From positions 62,001 to 126,000 of the forward strand of contig NZ_JAVIFU010000016.1 in NCBI RefSeq assembly GCF_031157315.1: a stretch of DNA of 64,000 nucleotides, given 5' to 3'. Origin of the DNA: Paenibacillus sp. LHD-38. Lineage in GTDB: Bacteria; Bacillota; Bacilli; Paenibacillales; Paenibacillaceae. The number at the start of each line of letters is the position of its first letter. Position 1 is the first letter of the stretch. This document shows positions 51,395-60,641 of this stretch, piece by piece. The notes under the pieces are model-generated. The model was given only the letters and a program-made list of their open reading frames with translations. It made no database searches and had not been told where the DNA came from. Made by a program: the position numbers and the translations under genes.

Positions 51395-52600
51395 ATGTCG
51401 CAAACCAAATGGCGATCGAACAGGCTGTCGCAGTTAGGGTCATCGATTTTTGCAGAAGTCGCGGCGTGGAAGCGGTCAGCAGCAGAAAGCGGGCTTGATA
51501 TTATCGACCTTGGCATCGGAAGCCCGGATCAGCCGCCTTCGCCTTCCGTTAGGCAAGCGCTAAGTGAGGCGGCTTTGCGCACGGATATGTATGCCTATCC
51601 AGCTACAAAAAGCGGCTTGCCCTTTCGTCAGCATGCGGCGGAATGGATGAAGCATCGTTTTAACGTGGAGCTTGATGCCGCCAGCGAGATTGTTACGCTG
51701 CTTGGTTCACAGGATGGACTAGCGCATCTGGCAATGGCGCTTTGCGATCCAGGAGATACGGCTTTGCTGCCTAATCCGGGTTATCCCATTTACGCAGGGT
51801 CATTAGCGCTTGCCGGGGTGGAAGCAGTGCTGATGCCGCTAAAGGAAGAAAACGGCTTTATGCCTGATCTGGATGCTATTTCCGATGCGGATTGGGACAG
51901 AGCTACCTTTATTTTGCTCAATTATCCGAATAACCCCATCTCAGCGGTAGCAGACGTTGCATTTTTCGAGAGGCTCATAGATAAGGCTCGTCGTCACGGC
52001 GTATTAGTCGTACATGATCTCGCTTATTCGGAGATGGGCTTTGACGGCTGCGAGCCGCCAAGTATATTTGAGGTACCGGGTGCGCTTGACCAAGCGGTTG
52101 AATTTCATTCCTTATCCAAGAGTTTTAATATGGCTGGCTGCAGAATAGGCTTTTTGGCCGGGAATCAGGTTGCGGTCGGCGCGCTTCGCGAGCTAAAAGC
52201 CAATATCGATTACGGTGTGTTCGATCCCGTTCAAGAGGCTGGCATAGCTGCCTTGAAGGAAGCGATTGCTGGCGCGGAGCTGCCAAAGGCCGGGAAGCTT
52301 TACGAGCAGAGACGTAACACATTTATTGAAGCGCTTCGTGCTGAAGGATGGCAGGTTCCAGCGCCAAAGGCAACCATGTTTGTATGGGCGCAGCTGCCTC
52401 CGATGCAATGGTCGCAGGACGAACCTTGGACATCAAGACGGATTTCCCAGGAAATGCTGCGGCAAACCGGAGTTGTTGTCGTTCCAGGGGAAGCCTTCGG
52501 CTCCGAAGGTGAAGGTTATGTACGGATAGCGCTTGTGGAAGACGAAGAACGATTGAAAGAAGCAGCGAAAAGGATTGGAAACTTTATTCGCGGGCAATAA
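51395..52600 (+). CDS. Class I/II aminotransferase (LL-diaminopimelate aminotransferase-like)
   Basis: A 401-residue fold type I PLP enzyme. The N-terminal LDIIDLGIGSPDQPPSPSV, NYPNNPISAVAD, VVHDLAYSEMGFDG and the PLP lysine Lys242 in HSLSKSFNMAGCRIGF are typical for the group that includes LL-diaminopimelate aminotransferases and related Bacillales enzymes. The substrate is open. The ATG at 51395 is preferred to an overlapping upstream ATG because of the AAAGGGTG before it. It lies in a chain with the ArsC-like and exonuclease genes. Confidence 0.85.
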   Translation: MSQTKWRSNRLSQLGSSIFAEVAAWKRSAAESGLDIIDLGIGSPDQPPSPSVRQALSEAALRTDMYAYPATKSGLPFRQHAAEWMKHRFNVELDAASEIVTLLGSQDGLAHLAMALCDPGDTALLPNPGYPIYAGSLALAGVEAVLMPLKEENGFMPDLDAISDADWDRATFILLNYPNNPISAVADVAFFERLIDKARRHGVLVVHDLAYSEMGFDGCEPPSIFEVPGALDQAVEFHSLSKSFNMAGCRIGFLAGNQVAVGALRELKANIDYGVFDPVQEAGIAALKEAIAGAELPKAGKLYEQRRNTFIEALRAEGWQVPAPKATMFVWAQLPPMQWSQDEPWTSRRISQEMLRQTGVVVVPGEAFGSEGEGYVRIALVEDEERLKEAAKRIGNFIRGQ

Positions 52601-52634
52601 AGAGGTTAATGGGCGAGAGAGGGGTTATAAAAAT

Positions 52635-53501
52635 ATGAGTGAGCAGCGTTTGCTTTTAGTTGATGGCATGGCGATTTTATTTCGGGCTTATTTTGCAACA
52701 TCATTTGGAGGAAGCGTTCGTAAAACGAGCGCAGGCGTACCGGTAAACGCCGTGCATGGATTTGTTCGTTATTTCATGGATGCGATCAACACCTTTAATC
52801 CAACGCATGTGGCTTGCTGCTGGGATATGGGAAGCACGACTTTCCGGACGGAGCAATATGACGGCTACAAATCGAATCGTCCTGCCGCACCGGAGGATTT
52901 GGTGCCGCAGTTTGATCTTGTAAAAGACGTTGTCGCGAGCTTCAATGTACCGAACATAGGCATTGCGGGATATGAAGCGGATGACTGTATCGGTACTTTG
53001 GCTGCAGCACTGAAGGATCAAGCGCAAATTTTTGTCGTGACGGGCGATCATGATATGCTTCAACTGGTGGATGACCGTGTTTCGGTTGCCATCATGAAGA
53101 AGGGGATCGGCAACTATATGGTGTACACGCCAGAGACCTTAATGGAAGAACGCCAGCTAACCCCGATTCAAATTATCGATATCAAAGGTCTCATGGGCGA
53201 CACCAGCGATAACTATCCCGGCGTAAAAGGGATCGGCGAGAAGACGGCTCATAAGCTGATTCAAGAGCATGGCTCTATCGAGGGTCTGCTGGCAAATTTA
53301 GAGGTAGTGTCCAAAACGATTCGGGCTAAAATCGAAGCGGATCTGGCTATGCTTCATTTGTCCCGCGACTTGGCTACGATCCGCTGTGATGTGCCGGTAT
53401 CGGCAGAGCTTGAGGGCTGCTGCTGGGCATATGACCGCGACAGCGTCCTGCGGAAGTTCGAGGAGCTGGAGTTTAAGAGCTTGGTTGCTCTTATCGGATA
53501 A
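52635..53501 (+). CDS. 5'-3' exonuclease (YpcP type)
   Basis: A 288-residue FEN-like nuclease, equal to the N-terminal exonuclease domain of DNA polymerase I. The metal-binding acidic residues are in LLLVDGMAILFRAY (Asp10), GYEADDCIGTLA, VVTGDHDMLQL and GLMGDTSDNYPGVKGIGEKT, the last with the helix-hairpin-helix. In B. subtilis the similar YpcP helps remove RNA primers. The ATG at 52635 gives the family start; the frame is open upstream. It ends at a strong terminator. Confidence 0.92.
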   Translation: MSEQRLLLVDGMAILFRAYFATSFGGSVRKTSAGVPVNAVHGFVRYFMDAINTFNPTHVACCWDMGSTTFRTEQYDGYKSNRPAAPEDLVPQFDLVKDVVASFNVPNIGIAGYEADDCIGTLAAALKDQAQIFVVTGDHDMLQLVDDRVSVAIMKKGIGNYMVYTPETLMEERQLTPIQIIDIKGLMGDTSDNYPGVKGIGEKTAHKLIQEHGSIEGLLANLEVVSKTIRAKIEADLAMLHLSRDLATIRCDVPVSAELEGCCWAYDRDSVLRKFEELEFKSLVALIG

Positions 53502-53508
53502 TTAATGG

Positions 53509-53552
53509 AGATCTCCTTACGCATGTACCAAGCGTGGTGAGGAGATCTTTTT
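53509..53552 (+). terminator. Terminator after the exonuclease gene
   Basis: AGATCTCCT pairs with AGGAGATCT, with an inner TACGC/GCGTG hairpin, followed by TTTT. Confidence 0.85.
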
Positions 53553-53741
53553 AAAGTGATGTTGTGAAAATAGTAATGAATATTCTTTGACAGGAATATT
53601 CCGTAAAGTGTATATTTATATTGTAAGTTTACGATCAGTTCATAGGGAGCCGAAGGGTTTGGCATTTCCTTAGGTACAGGCGTTTTCTAACACCAAAGAA
53701 TGCCGTATAAAATATTTGTTTTTTCGAATTGAGTTGAGGTT

Positions 53742-54080
53742 ATGAAAGAGACGATTTTTAACGCTCTCGCGGAGCCGAATCGGCTGCATATTGTCGAACT
53801 CCTGCGTAATGGTCCGCTATCCGTGGGGGAAATTGCTGATCAACTCGGACTTAACCAGCCGCAAACCTCTAAGCATCTTCGCGTACTTAGTGAATCTGGA
53901 CTTGTTGAAGTTAAGCCAAGCGCGAATCGACGCTTCTATCAGCTCCGTACGCAGCCGCTGATTGAGCTGGATGATTGGCTTGAGTCCTTCCGCCGCATCT
54001 GGGAGGAGAGGTTAGATAACCTGGATGATTATTTACGCAAGCTGCAGGCACAGGAAAAGCTGTCGGGGGATAAGGAATAA
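53742..54080 (+). CDS. ArsR family transcriptional regulator
   Basis: A 112-residue winged-helix protein: ALAEPNRLHIVELLRNGPLS, EIADQLGLNQPQTSKHLRVL, then the wing GLVEVKPSANRRFYQL. The SmtB/ArsR metal cysteines (CxC) are absent. Members of this type usually precede a gene for an SRPBCC (AHSA1) protein that they control; here the next sequence is a terminator and then the AT-rich island. It is the last ordinary gene before the change in base composition. Confidence 0.88.
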   Translation: MKETIFNALAEPNRLHIVELLRNGPLSVGEIADQLGLNQPQTSKHLRVLSESGLVEVKPSANRRFYQLRTQPLIELDDWLESFRRIWEERLDNLDDYLRKLQAQEKLSGDKE

Positions 54081-54136
54081 AAAGGTAGATGGGTATTTGG
54101 CAACGCTATAAGAATATAAGTAACCTATATAAAAAG

Positions 54137-54178
54137 CTAAAAACGCCGAAAATACTGATTTTCGGTGTTTTTAGTTTT
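54137..54178 (+). terminator. Terminator after the ArsR gene
   Basis: A 17-bp stem with one wobble (54137-54153 with 54158-54174), loop ACTG, T-rich tail. It marks the left border of the AT-rich island. Confidence 0.85.
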
Positions 54179-54230
54179 AGTAATTAAAATTGGGGATGGA
54201 TGTTGTTAATGATAAGAATTGAATTTTACA

Positions 54231-54259
54231 TTGACGTGTTCATTATAAAGAACTACTAT
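54231..54259 (+). promoter_or_regulatory. SigA promoter of the polysaccharide island
   Basis: TTGACG (54231-54236) and TACTAT (54254-54259) with 17 bases between. A leader of about 150 bases follows with two T-rich stretches: GGCTTTTTTTTT at 54308-54319 and a short hairpin TTCTTTATTAAGAATTTTTTT near 54331-54351. These could cause pausing or weak termination. Confidence 0.6.
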
Positions 54260-54413
54260 TAAAGTATGGTCTCGTATTGATCATAAAGTTGTTTGATTTT
54301 GGTGAGGTAGGCTTTTTTTTTGAGAAGGTGTTCTTTATTAAGAATTTTTTTGAGTAATGAGTTTTTTAGTAATTTAATCATATTTAAAATATTAGCTGTT
54401 TATGGAGGTTAGA

Positions 54414-55448
54414 ATGTTTCCAAAAGTAAGTGTAATTGTACCTGTATATAATTGTGAAAAATTCATTTCCAAATGTTTAGAGAGCATATTGAATCAAACG
54501 TACTCGAACATTGAAATAATTCTTGTAAATGATGGATCTGTTGATCGTAGTGAAGAGATCGTATTTGAGTATAGAGAAAAAGATAAAAGAATATTGTACT
54601 TTTATCAAGAAAATAATGGTCCATCTGAAGCTAGAAATAAGGGAATTCTGGAGTCAACAGGAGATTTCTTAGTATTTATTGATTCCGATGATACTGTTGA
54701 TAAATATTACATCGAATTGTTATTAAGTAAAATGATTAGTACTGGATCTGACTTAGTTTGTTGTGGTTATAAGGATATATCCAAGTACGGGATACTTAAC
54801 TATACGGATTTTGATTTTGATGAGGTTGTTTCCAAACATTCATTTATGAATATGGTGTGTAAGGGAACAGGAGGAGTTCTGTGGAGTAAAATTTATAAAA
54901 AAGAAATAATACTTAAAAATAATATTAAGATGGACAAAAATATTTTTATGTCTGAGGATTTAATATTTGTATTACAGTATGCTGTTCACTGCAATTCTTT
55001 CACTGCAATAAAAGGACACCTGTATCACTATAATAGACTTAATGAAAACAGCATAAGTTCTAATATATCAATTGATTATCTGCAAAATAATATTAATGTT
55101 TGCAAGCATATTGAAAAAATATTTAATTCTGTCGAATTTCATGAAAATAGAACAAAAGAGATCATTACGAAACGAATTCAAGATATAGTCATTAACTTAG
55201 TGGAGCAGCAGAGTATAAATTTCAAAGCCTTAGGCATGAAAAATGCCATAAGTAATGTAAAACAAATTTTATCATTGCAATATGTAGGGAAATACTCAGG
55301 AGATTTTTCAAGCAATAATATTTTTTATAAACCATATATATTTTTAATGAAAAATAAATTTATAAGGTTAAGTATTATTTATGGAAATTATTTATATAAA
55401 TTGAAAGGATATAAACAGAAAATAAAAGAAAAAGTGGTGAGTACGTGA
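54414..55448 (+). CDS. Glycosyltransferase family 2
   Basis: A 344-residue GT-A fold transferase. The N-terminal KVSVIVPVYNCEKFISKCLE, the nucleotide-sugar site ILVNDGSVDRS and the metal-binding DxD in VFIDSDDTVDK are complete. The C-terminal part is typical for enzymes of surface glycan synthesis. The ATG at 54414 is used because GGAGG lies in the sequence before it. It overlaps the next gene by four bases. The base composition is far more AT-rich than the genes before 54.1 kb. Donor and acceptor are unknown. Confidence 0.9.
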   Translation: MFPKVSVIVPVYNCEKFISKCLESILNQTYSNIEIILVNDGSVDRSEEIVFEYREKDKRILYFYQENNGPSEARNKGILESTGDFLVFIDSDDTVDKYYIELLLSKMISTGSDLVCCGYKDISKYGILNYTDFDFDEVVSKHSFMNMVCKGTGGVLWSKIYKKEIILKNNIKMDKNIFMSEDLIFVLQYAVHCNSFTAIKGHLYHYNRLNENSISSNISIDYLQNNINVCKHIEKIFNSVEFHENRTKEIITKRIQDIVINLVEQQSINFKALGMKNAISNVKQILSLQYVGKYSGDFSSNNIFYKPYIFLMKNKFIRLSIIYGNYLYKLKGYKQKIKEKVVST

Positions 55449-56629
55449 AGAAAAAGCTATTGTTTGTTATCGATTCCTTATCTATAGGCGGTGCAGAAAA
55501 AAGCTTAGTTTCACTATTGAATTTGATTGAACCTTCAAAATACGAAATAGATTTATTGTTATTTAAAAGAGGAGAGGATCTTGAAAGATACCTGCCTAAG
55601 CATATAAATATTTTACCTGTGCCTGAATATTTTAGATTTCTTAATAATGAAAAATTCGCAGCAGCCAAAAACATTACATATTCATATTATAAAATTAAAA
55701 CTTCATTAAATTTGAGATTAAATAAGTATGCAAAAAAAACATTACATAGTGAGCAAGTGGTGTATAAAAACTTAACCAGAATAATATACCCCATTGAGAG
55801 TATGTATGATGTAGCAATCGCTTATAGTCAAGGAATGCCTACATATTTTGTTGCAAGTAAAGTCAAGGCATCAAAGAAACTAGCCTGGATTAATACAGAC
55901 TATGTTAATACTCTTTACGATAAAGAATTGGATTATGAATCGTATAAGAACATTACTAAAATAATAGCTGTTTCTCAGCATACGAAAGAATCAGTAATGA
56001 AGATCAGAACTGACTATGACGACAAGATCGATATCGTATTTGATATTGTTAATCCAGATTTAATCAATACGATGTCGGAAGAAGTTGAAATTAATGAATT
56101 TGATAAGAAAGTCGTAAATATATTAACTGTTGGAAGGCTAGTTTCTGCAAAATCGTATGAAAGTGCTATCGGGGTTGCACGTTTATTGAAAGATTCGGGA
56201 TATAGGTTCAAATGGTTTGTAATCGGCGAGGGTCCAGAGAGAAAAAAACTTCAGGAATTGATAGTGGAGAATGATTTATTAGATAGTTTTTTCTTACTTG
56301 GGAAAAGGCTGAATCCATATCCATATATGAAAAATTGCGATATATATGTTCAAACTTCAATAAAAGAAGGTTTTGGACTAACTGTTTGTGAAGCGAAAAT
56401 ATTGAAAAGGCCTATTGTATGCTCAAATTTCCATACAGCAAAAGAAATCATAAATAATAACATCGATGGACTAATCGTAGAGCATAATAAAAATAGTATA
56501 TTCAATGGAATCAGAAAGTATTTAGATGATTCGAACTTTAGAGAAGAGATCGTTAAGCAGTTGAATATTGAAGAACCGTATAATTCAATCAATCAATTAA
56601 ATAAATTTTACCAATTAATAGAAAATTAA
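55445..56629 (+). CDS. Glycosyltransferase family 4
   Basis: A 394-residue GT-B fold transferase. The N-terminal FVIDSLSIGGAEKSLVSLLN and the C-terminal nucleotide-sugar block ILTVGRLVSAKSYESAIGVA, GEGPERKKLQEL and SIKEGFGLTVCEAKI with the conserved E-x7-E are complete. It starts with GTG overlapping the stop codon of the GT2 gene. It probably adds one sugar to a lipid-linked repeat unit. Confidence 0.9.
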   Translation: MKKKLLFVIDSLSIGGAEKSLVSLLNLIEPSKYEIDLLLFKRGEDLERYLPKHINILPVPEYFRFLNNEKFAAAKNITYSYYKIKTSLNLRLNKYAKKTLHSEQVVYKNLTRIIYPIESMYDVAIAYSQGMPTYFVASKVKASKKLAWINTDYVNTLYDKELDYESYKNITKIIAVSQHTKESVMKIRTDYDDKIDIVFDIVNPDLINTMSEEVEINEFDKKVVNILTVGRLVSAKSYESAIGVARLLKDSGYRFKWFVIGEGPERKKLQELIVENDLLDSFFLLGKRLNPYPYMKNCDIYVQTSIKEGFGLTVCEAKILKRPIVCSNFHTAKEIINNNIDGLIVEHNKNSIFNGIRKYLDDSNFREEIVKQLNIEEPYNSINQLNKFYQLIEN

Positions 56630-56646
56630 AGAGTGGTGATAATGAT

Positions 56647-57780
56647 ATGAAAAAAATCTTTGTAGACATATACTTGGCATTTAATTTAGGTGATGATTTG
56701 TTTTTAGATATCCTAGCAAGAAAATATCCAAACTGTGAATTTACGCTTAATTATGTGGGAAGTAATTATGATGAATTTATCTCTCAATACGAGAATCTTA
56801 ATAGGCGTAAATATACGATCTTTAACAAGATCGGCCAGCGTTTGAATGTTATTGATTATTTAAATAATTATGAAAGAGTAGCAAAAGAACATGATGCGCT
56901 TATTTTTATAGGAGGCTCCATATTTAGAGAAGAGGAATACCATCGATCTTTATATAAGGATAGAATGAATCTTGTCAAGGAGTTTAAGGACAGGAATAAA
57001 GCTGTTTTTATATTAGGTGCTAACTTTGGCCCCTTCACGACCGAACAATTCTATAGTGACTATCTTGCGTTTTTTAAGCAATGTGATGATGTTTGTTTTA
57101 GGGATTTGTATTCATATAACTTATTTAAAAACTTATCACAAGTTAGATACGCACCAGATATTGTTTTTCAAATGGATATGGAAAGATATAAAGGATCAGC
57201 AATAAAAAATCGAGTTGGCTTCTCTATAATCGATGTTAGACATAAAAAAGGACTATCTGAGTACTACGATAGTTATATTAAAAGTACAGTGAAATCAATA
57301 GAGCTGCTAACGGAAAAAGGCTTTGAATGTTATTTAATGTCTTTCTGTGAAGAAGAAGGCGATCTCGAAATCATAAACATTATAAAATCATCACTTTCAA
57401 TAAGCACGTCTGAAAAAATTAAAATATATGATTATAAAGGGGATATAGATGAAGCCATTCGTCTAATTGCTTCATTTGAATTGATCGTTGCGGCAAGATT
57501 TCATGCGAATATTATCGCTTTGTTATTGGAAATTGGTTTGATGCCTGTAGTGTATAGCAAAAAAACTAGTGAAATGCTTGGAGACATAAACATGGATAAG
57601 ATCTTAATAAATATGAATGAACTCCATTTACAATATGATGAAAACACGATGAAAAATTCTTTTTATAACAAAACAGACCTCGCTTTGATCTCAAATGATG
57701 CTAAAAATCAATTTAAAAAGCTAAATGAGTTTATAGAACCAAAGCCAGAACCAGTGCTTGATGTATTGATAAGAGGTTGA
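56647..57780 (+). CDS. Polysaccharide pyruvyl transferase family protein
   Basis: A 377-residue protein of the family that adds pyruvate ketals from phosphoenolpyruvate to sugars (CsaB-like). Recognisable parts are AFNLGDDLFLDILARKYPNC, ALIFIGGSIFREEE, ILGANFGPFTTEQ and LIVAARFHANIIALLLEIGL. It lies 17 bases after the GT4 gene. Pyruvylated wall polymers bind SLH-domain proteins in Bacillales, so the product glycan may be a secondary wall polymer or exopolysaccharide; this is inferred. Confidence 0.88.
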   Translation: MKKIFVDIYLAFNLGDDLFLDILARKYPNCEFTLNYVGSNYDEFISQYENLNRRKYTIFNKIGQRLNVIDYLNNYERVAKEHDALIFIGGSIFREEEYHRSLYKDRMNLVKEFKDRNKAVFILGANFGPFTTEQFYSDYLAFFKQCDDVCFRDLYSYNLFKNLSQVRYAPDIVFQMDMERYKGSAIKNRVGFSIIDVRHKKGLSEYYDSYIKSTVKSIELLTEKGFECYLMSFCEEEGDLEIINIIKSSLSISTSEKIKIYDYKGDIDEAIRLIASFELIVAARFHANIIALLLEIGLMPVVYSKKTSEMLGDINMDKILINMNELHLQYDENTMKNSFYNKTDLALISNDAKNQFKKLNEFIEPKPEPVLDVLIRG

Positions 57781-58372
57781 AAATGGAAAATATCTGCTAG
57801 TCTTGAATTATTGTATACCCCACAACAAAAAAGAATCGACAGACGCAGACTGGATAAAAGCATTTTAACGACGTCATTATTTTACACGAAACCGTTCCCA
57901 TTACAAAGCAGGCATTTTAGTTGAATGCAATCTCAAACGCCTTCCGAGCTAAATGGTCAAGCACTAATTTTGATGTTGAGGCCTAAAAAAACAGTAAGTA
58001 ACTCTCAGATCAGTAGCGTTATTTGCGATATTAATAATCCAGATTTTATTTCTAAAATGGCTGACATTGGAGAAAGCTTAGACGATCGGTTTGATGGCAT
58101 CCGGATACTAACTATTGGAAGACTAAACCAGAAAAAGGGATGTGATATTGCAATAGCTGCGTCACTACTATATTTGACGCTGTATTTAATCAATGGTAGT
58201 TGGTGATGATGGACTGGTTGTAGACAAGAACTGAGAGGTCGTGTACGAAGGGATTTCTCAGATAATAAATAATGATGATTTTTTAATAATATATTAGTTA
58301 TTTACAAAACGAGAAAAAAGGAAATGTCGAGGAGTTGGATAATTTCTACCAACTGATCTGTTGACAGAAAGC
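57781..58372 (+). pseudogene. Decayed glycosyltransferase family 4 gene
   Basis: Pieces of a GT4 gene are spread over three frames with stops. They include IILHETVPITKQAF, then an open stretch with VICDINNPDFISKMADIG and GIRILTIGRLNQKKGCDIAI, then DGLVVDKN, a stop, EVVYEGISQIINNDDF, and at the end VEELDNFYQL. These align in order with the neighbouring GT4 at 55445-56629 (IVNPDLINTM, ILTVGRL, DGLIVEHN, LNKFYQLIEN). The gene has lost its N-terminal part and much of the core. Confidence 0.75.
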
Positions 58373-58384
58373 GGGTTAATTCTA

Positions 58385-59569
58385 ATGAAAAAAAAATTGT
58401 TGTTCATGGTAATCAATATGAATGTGGGTGGAACTGAAAAAGCATTGCTAAACATGATAGAAGAGCTTCCTAAAGATAAATATGAGATAACGATATTGAT
58501 GCTGGAGAAATACGGTGGTTTCTTAAGTTCTATTCCTATAAACGTTCATGTTGAATATGTTAAGGACTATTCTGAATTTAAGAATATGGTAAACGATCCG
58601 CCTCTATTAACAGTAAAGAATCTCATGAGGAAGTGTAAATTTGTAGAGGGCGGGATGATGTTAATTTTATATATTGTAACTAAGTTGTTAAATGATAGAA
58701 GCTTGTTATTTAAATACCTTCTGCGTCATCATGTGTTCAAAAATGAATATGATGTTGCGGTAGCTTATGCAGGTCCGATGGACTTAATCAGTTATTTTGT
58801 TCTGAACAAAATCAAAGCTAAGAAAAAGATCCAATGGATTCATTTTGATGTTACGAAAATTGGATTCAACCTGCGATTTGCAGCTAAAAACTTAAGGAAA
58901 TTTGATGTAGTATTTGTTGTTTCAGAAGAGGCAAAGAAAAAATTGATTGAAAAGGTACCAGTTATTAGAGAAAAAGTCCGAGTTTTCTTCAATATCATTT
59001 CATCAAAAATAATTCAACTTCAATCAAGAGAAGGTATTGGTTTTATTGATAAGTATGAAGGATTAAGAATCCTTACAGTTGGCAGATTATCTGTTGAGAA
59101 AGGGCAAGATTTGGCAATAAGGGCGTTAGATAGATTAATTAAAGATGGATATAACGTTAAGTGGTATTGTCTAGGTGAAGGAAATGAAAGATCGACATAT
59201 GAGGAACTTCTAAAAGAATATCAACTGGAAGATAAATTTGTTTTATTGGGTGCAGACTCCAATCCATATCCCTATATGAAGCAATGTGATATTTATGTAC
59301 AACCTTCTAGGTATGAAGGCTACTGTATAACACTATCAGAAGCTAGATGCTTAAATAGACCGATAGTAACTACAGAAGTTAATGGTGCAAGAGAACAAAT
59401 TAATAATGGTATAACAGGACTAATTGTGAATATTGACGATTATGAAATATATAAAGCTGTAAAAAAATTAATAAATAATATTGATTTATGTAAGAAATTC
59501 ACTGAAAACCTAGCTAAAGAAACTTCGGACTCTACAAAAGAAATACAAAAAATATATGATGTTATTTAG
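58385..59569 (+). CDS. Glycosyltransferase family 4
   Basis: A 394-residue GT-B transferase with FMVINMNVGGTEKALLNMIE at the start, ILTVGRLSVEKGQDLAIRAL, LGEGNERSTYEEL and SRYEGYCITLSEARCLN with the E-x7-E motif. It is related to the GT4 gene at 55445 and to the decayed copy just before it. The ATG at 58385 is favoured over a TTG at 58361 by comparison with the other GT4 start; the ribosome site is weak. It is part of the AT-rich operon. Confidence 0.88.
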   Translation: MKKKLLFMVINMNVGGTEKALLNMIEELPKDKYEITILMLEKYGGFLSSIPINVHVEYVKDYSEFKNMVNDPPLLTVKNLMRKCKFVEGGMMLILYIVTKLLNDRSLLFKYLLRHHVFKNEYDVAVAYAGPMDLISYFVLNKIKAKKKIQWIHFDVTKIGFNLRFAAKNLRKFDVVFVVSEEAKKKLIEKVPVIREKVRVFFNIISSKIIQLQSREGIGFIDKYEGLRILTVGRLSVEKGQDLAIRALDRLIKDGYNVKWYCLGEGNERSTYEELLKEYQLEDKFVLLGADSNPYPYMKQCDIYVQPSRYEGYCITLSEARCLNRPIVTTEVNGAREQINNGITGLIVNIDDYEIYKAVKKLINNIDLCKKFTENLAKETSDSTKEIQKIYDVI

Positions 59570-59608
59570 GCCAATAATATTAGTAATGAGTTTGGAGGAG
59601 ACAAATCA

Positions 59609-60640
59609 GTGCCAAAAATAAGTATTATAGTCCCGATATTTAACGTTGAAAAGTACTTGTCCGATTGTATAGATTCAATTCTGACACAAACCTTTACAGA
59701 TATTGAACTAATTTTAGTAAATGACGGATCTCCTGATAAATGCGGTGAAATCTGTGAGGAATATGCAATAAAGGATAATCGGATAAAGGTAATACATAAG
59801 GAAAATAAAGGTGTATCTTCAGCTCGAAATAGCGGAATAGAAATGGCGAGAGGAGAGTATATAGCCTTTGTGGACCCAGATGATACTATTGAACCGAATA
59901 TGTATGAAGTTTTATTATATGCTGCAGTTACTTACGATGCCGACATTGTGGTTTGTCCAATTAGGACAATAAATAATTTTAATAATAAGACATCAATTTC
60001 AACGGTATGGAAAGAGATAAATTGTCCTATAAAAAAACAAACGATTGAAGAAGAAATACTACCTTCTATACTTGTTGAAAAGACCTATAGTTTAGTTTCT
60101 AGTGTGAACAAACTATATAAAAAAACGATATTCGAATCTACAAACATAAGATACGATGAACAAAAAAATCATAGCGAGGACGCTAAACTTAATTTCACTA
60201 TACTTCCAACGATTAACATATTAGTGTATGTGGAACAACCGTTATATAATTATTACATTCGTAAAAGAGAGTCGTTATCAAATGTTTATAGGGAAAATAT
60301 GTATTTTTATGTGCTTGACAATAAGAGATTCTTAATTGAATTGTGTAATAAGTATAATTTGAATCAGTATATTAATATTATAAAAAATCATTATACAGGA
60401 ATTACTCTTTCGTATATGCAAGATACTGCAAGTAGTGATATGGCTATTGCAAGGAAGCATAAAGTATTGATAGATATTTTATTGGACAAAGAATTTTCTG
60501 AAGATATATTGATATATAAAGCACCATCAATGTTTATTGAACTACTTCAAAAGATTTGTATTCAAAAAAAAGTTGTATGGTTTATAAATTCAGTTAAATT
60601 TAAGAATATAATACAAAAGTTTGTGAATAAGGTTGTGTAA
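59609..60640 (+). CDS. Glycosyltransferase family 2
   Basis: A 343-residue GT-A transferase with KISIIVPIFNVEKYLSDCID, LILVNDGSPDKCGEIC and the metal site AFVDPDDTIEPN. The start is GTG after TTGGAGGAG. It is related to the first GT2 of the island. The flippase gene begins right after its stop codon. Donor and acceptor are unknown. Confidence 0.9.
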   Translation: MPKISIIVPIFNVEKYLSDCIDSILTQTFTDIELILVNDGSPDKCGEICEEYAIKDNRIKVIHKENKGVSSARNSGIEMARGEYIAFVDPDDTIEPNMYEVLLYAAVTYDADIVVCPIRTINNFNNKTSISTVWKEINCPIKKQTIEEEILPSILVEKTYSLVSSVNKLYKKTIFESTNIRYDEQKNHSEDAKLNFTILPTINILVYVEQPLYNYYIRKRESLSNVYRENMYFYVLDNKRFLIELCNKYNLNQYINIIKNHYTGITLSYMQDTASSDMAIARKHKVLIDILLDKEFSEDILIYKAPSMFIELLQKICIQKKVVWFINSVKFKNIIQKFVNKVV

Positions 60641-60641
60641 T

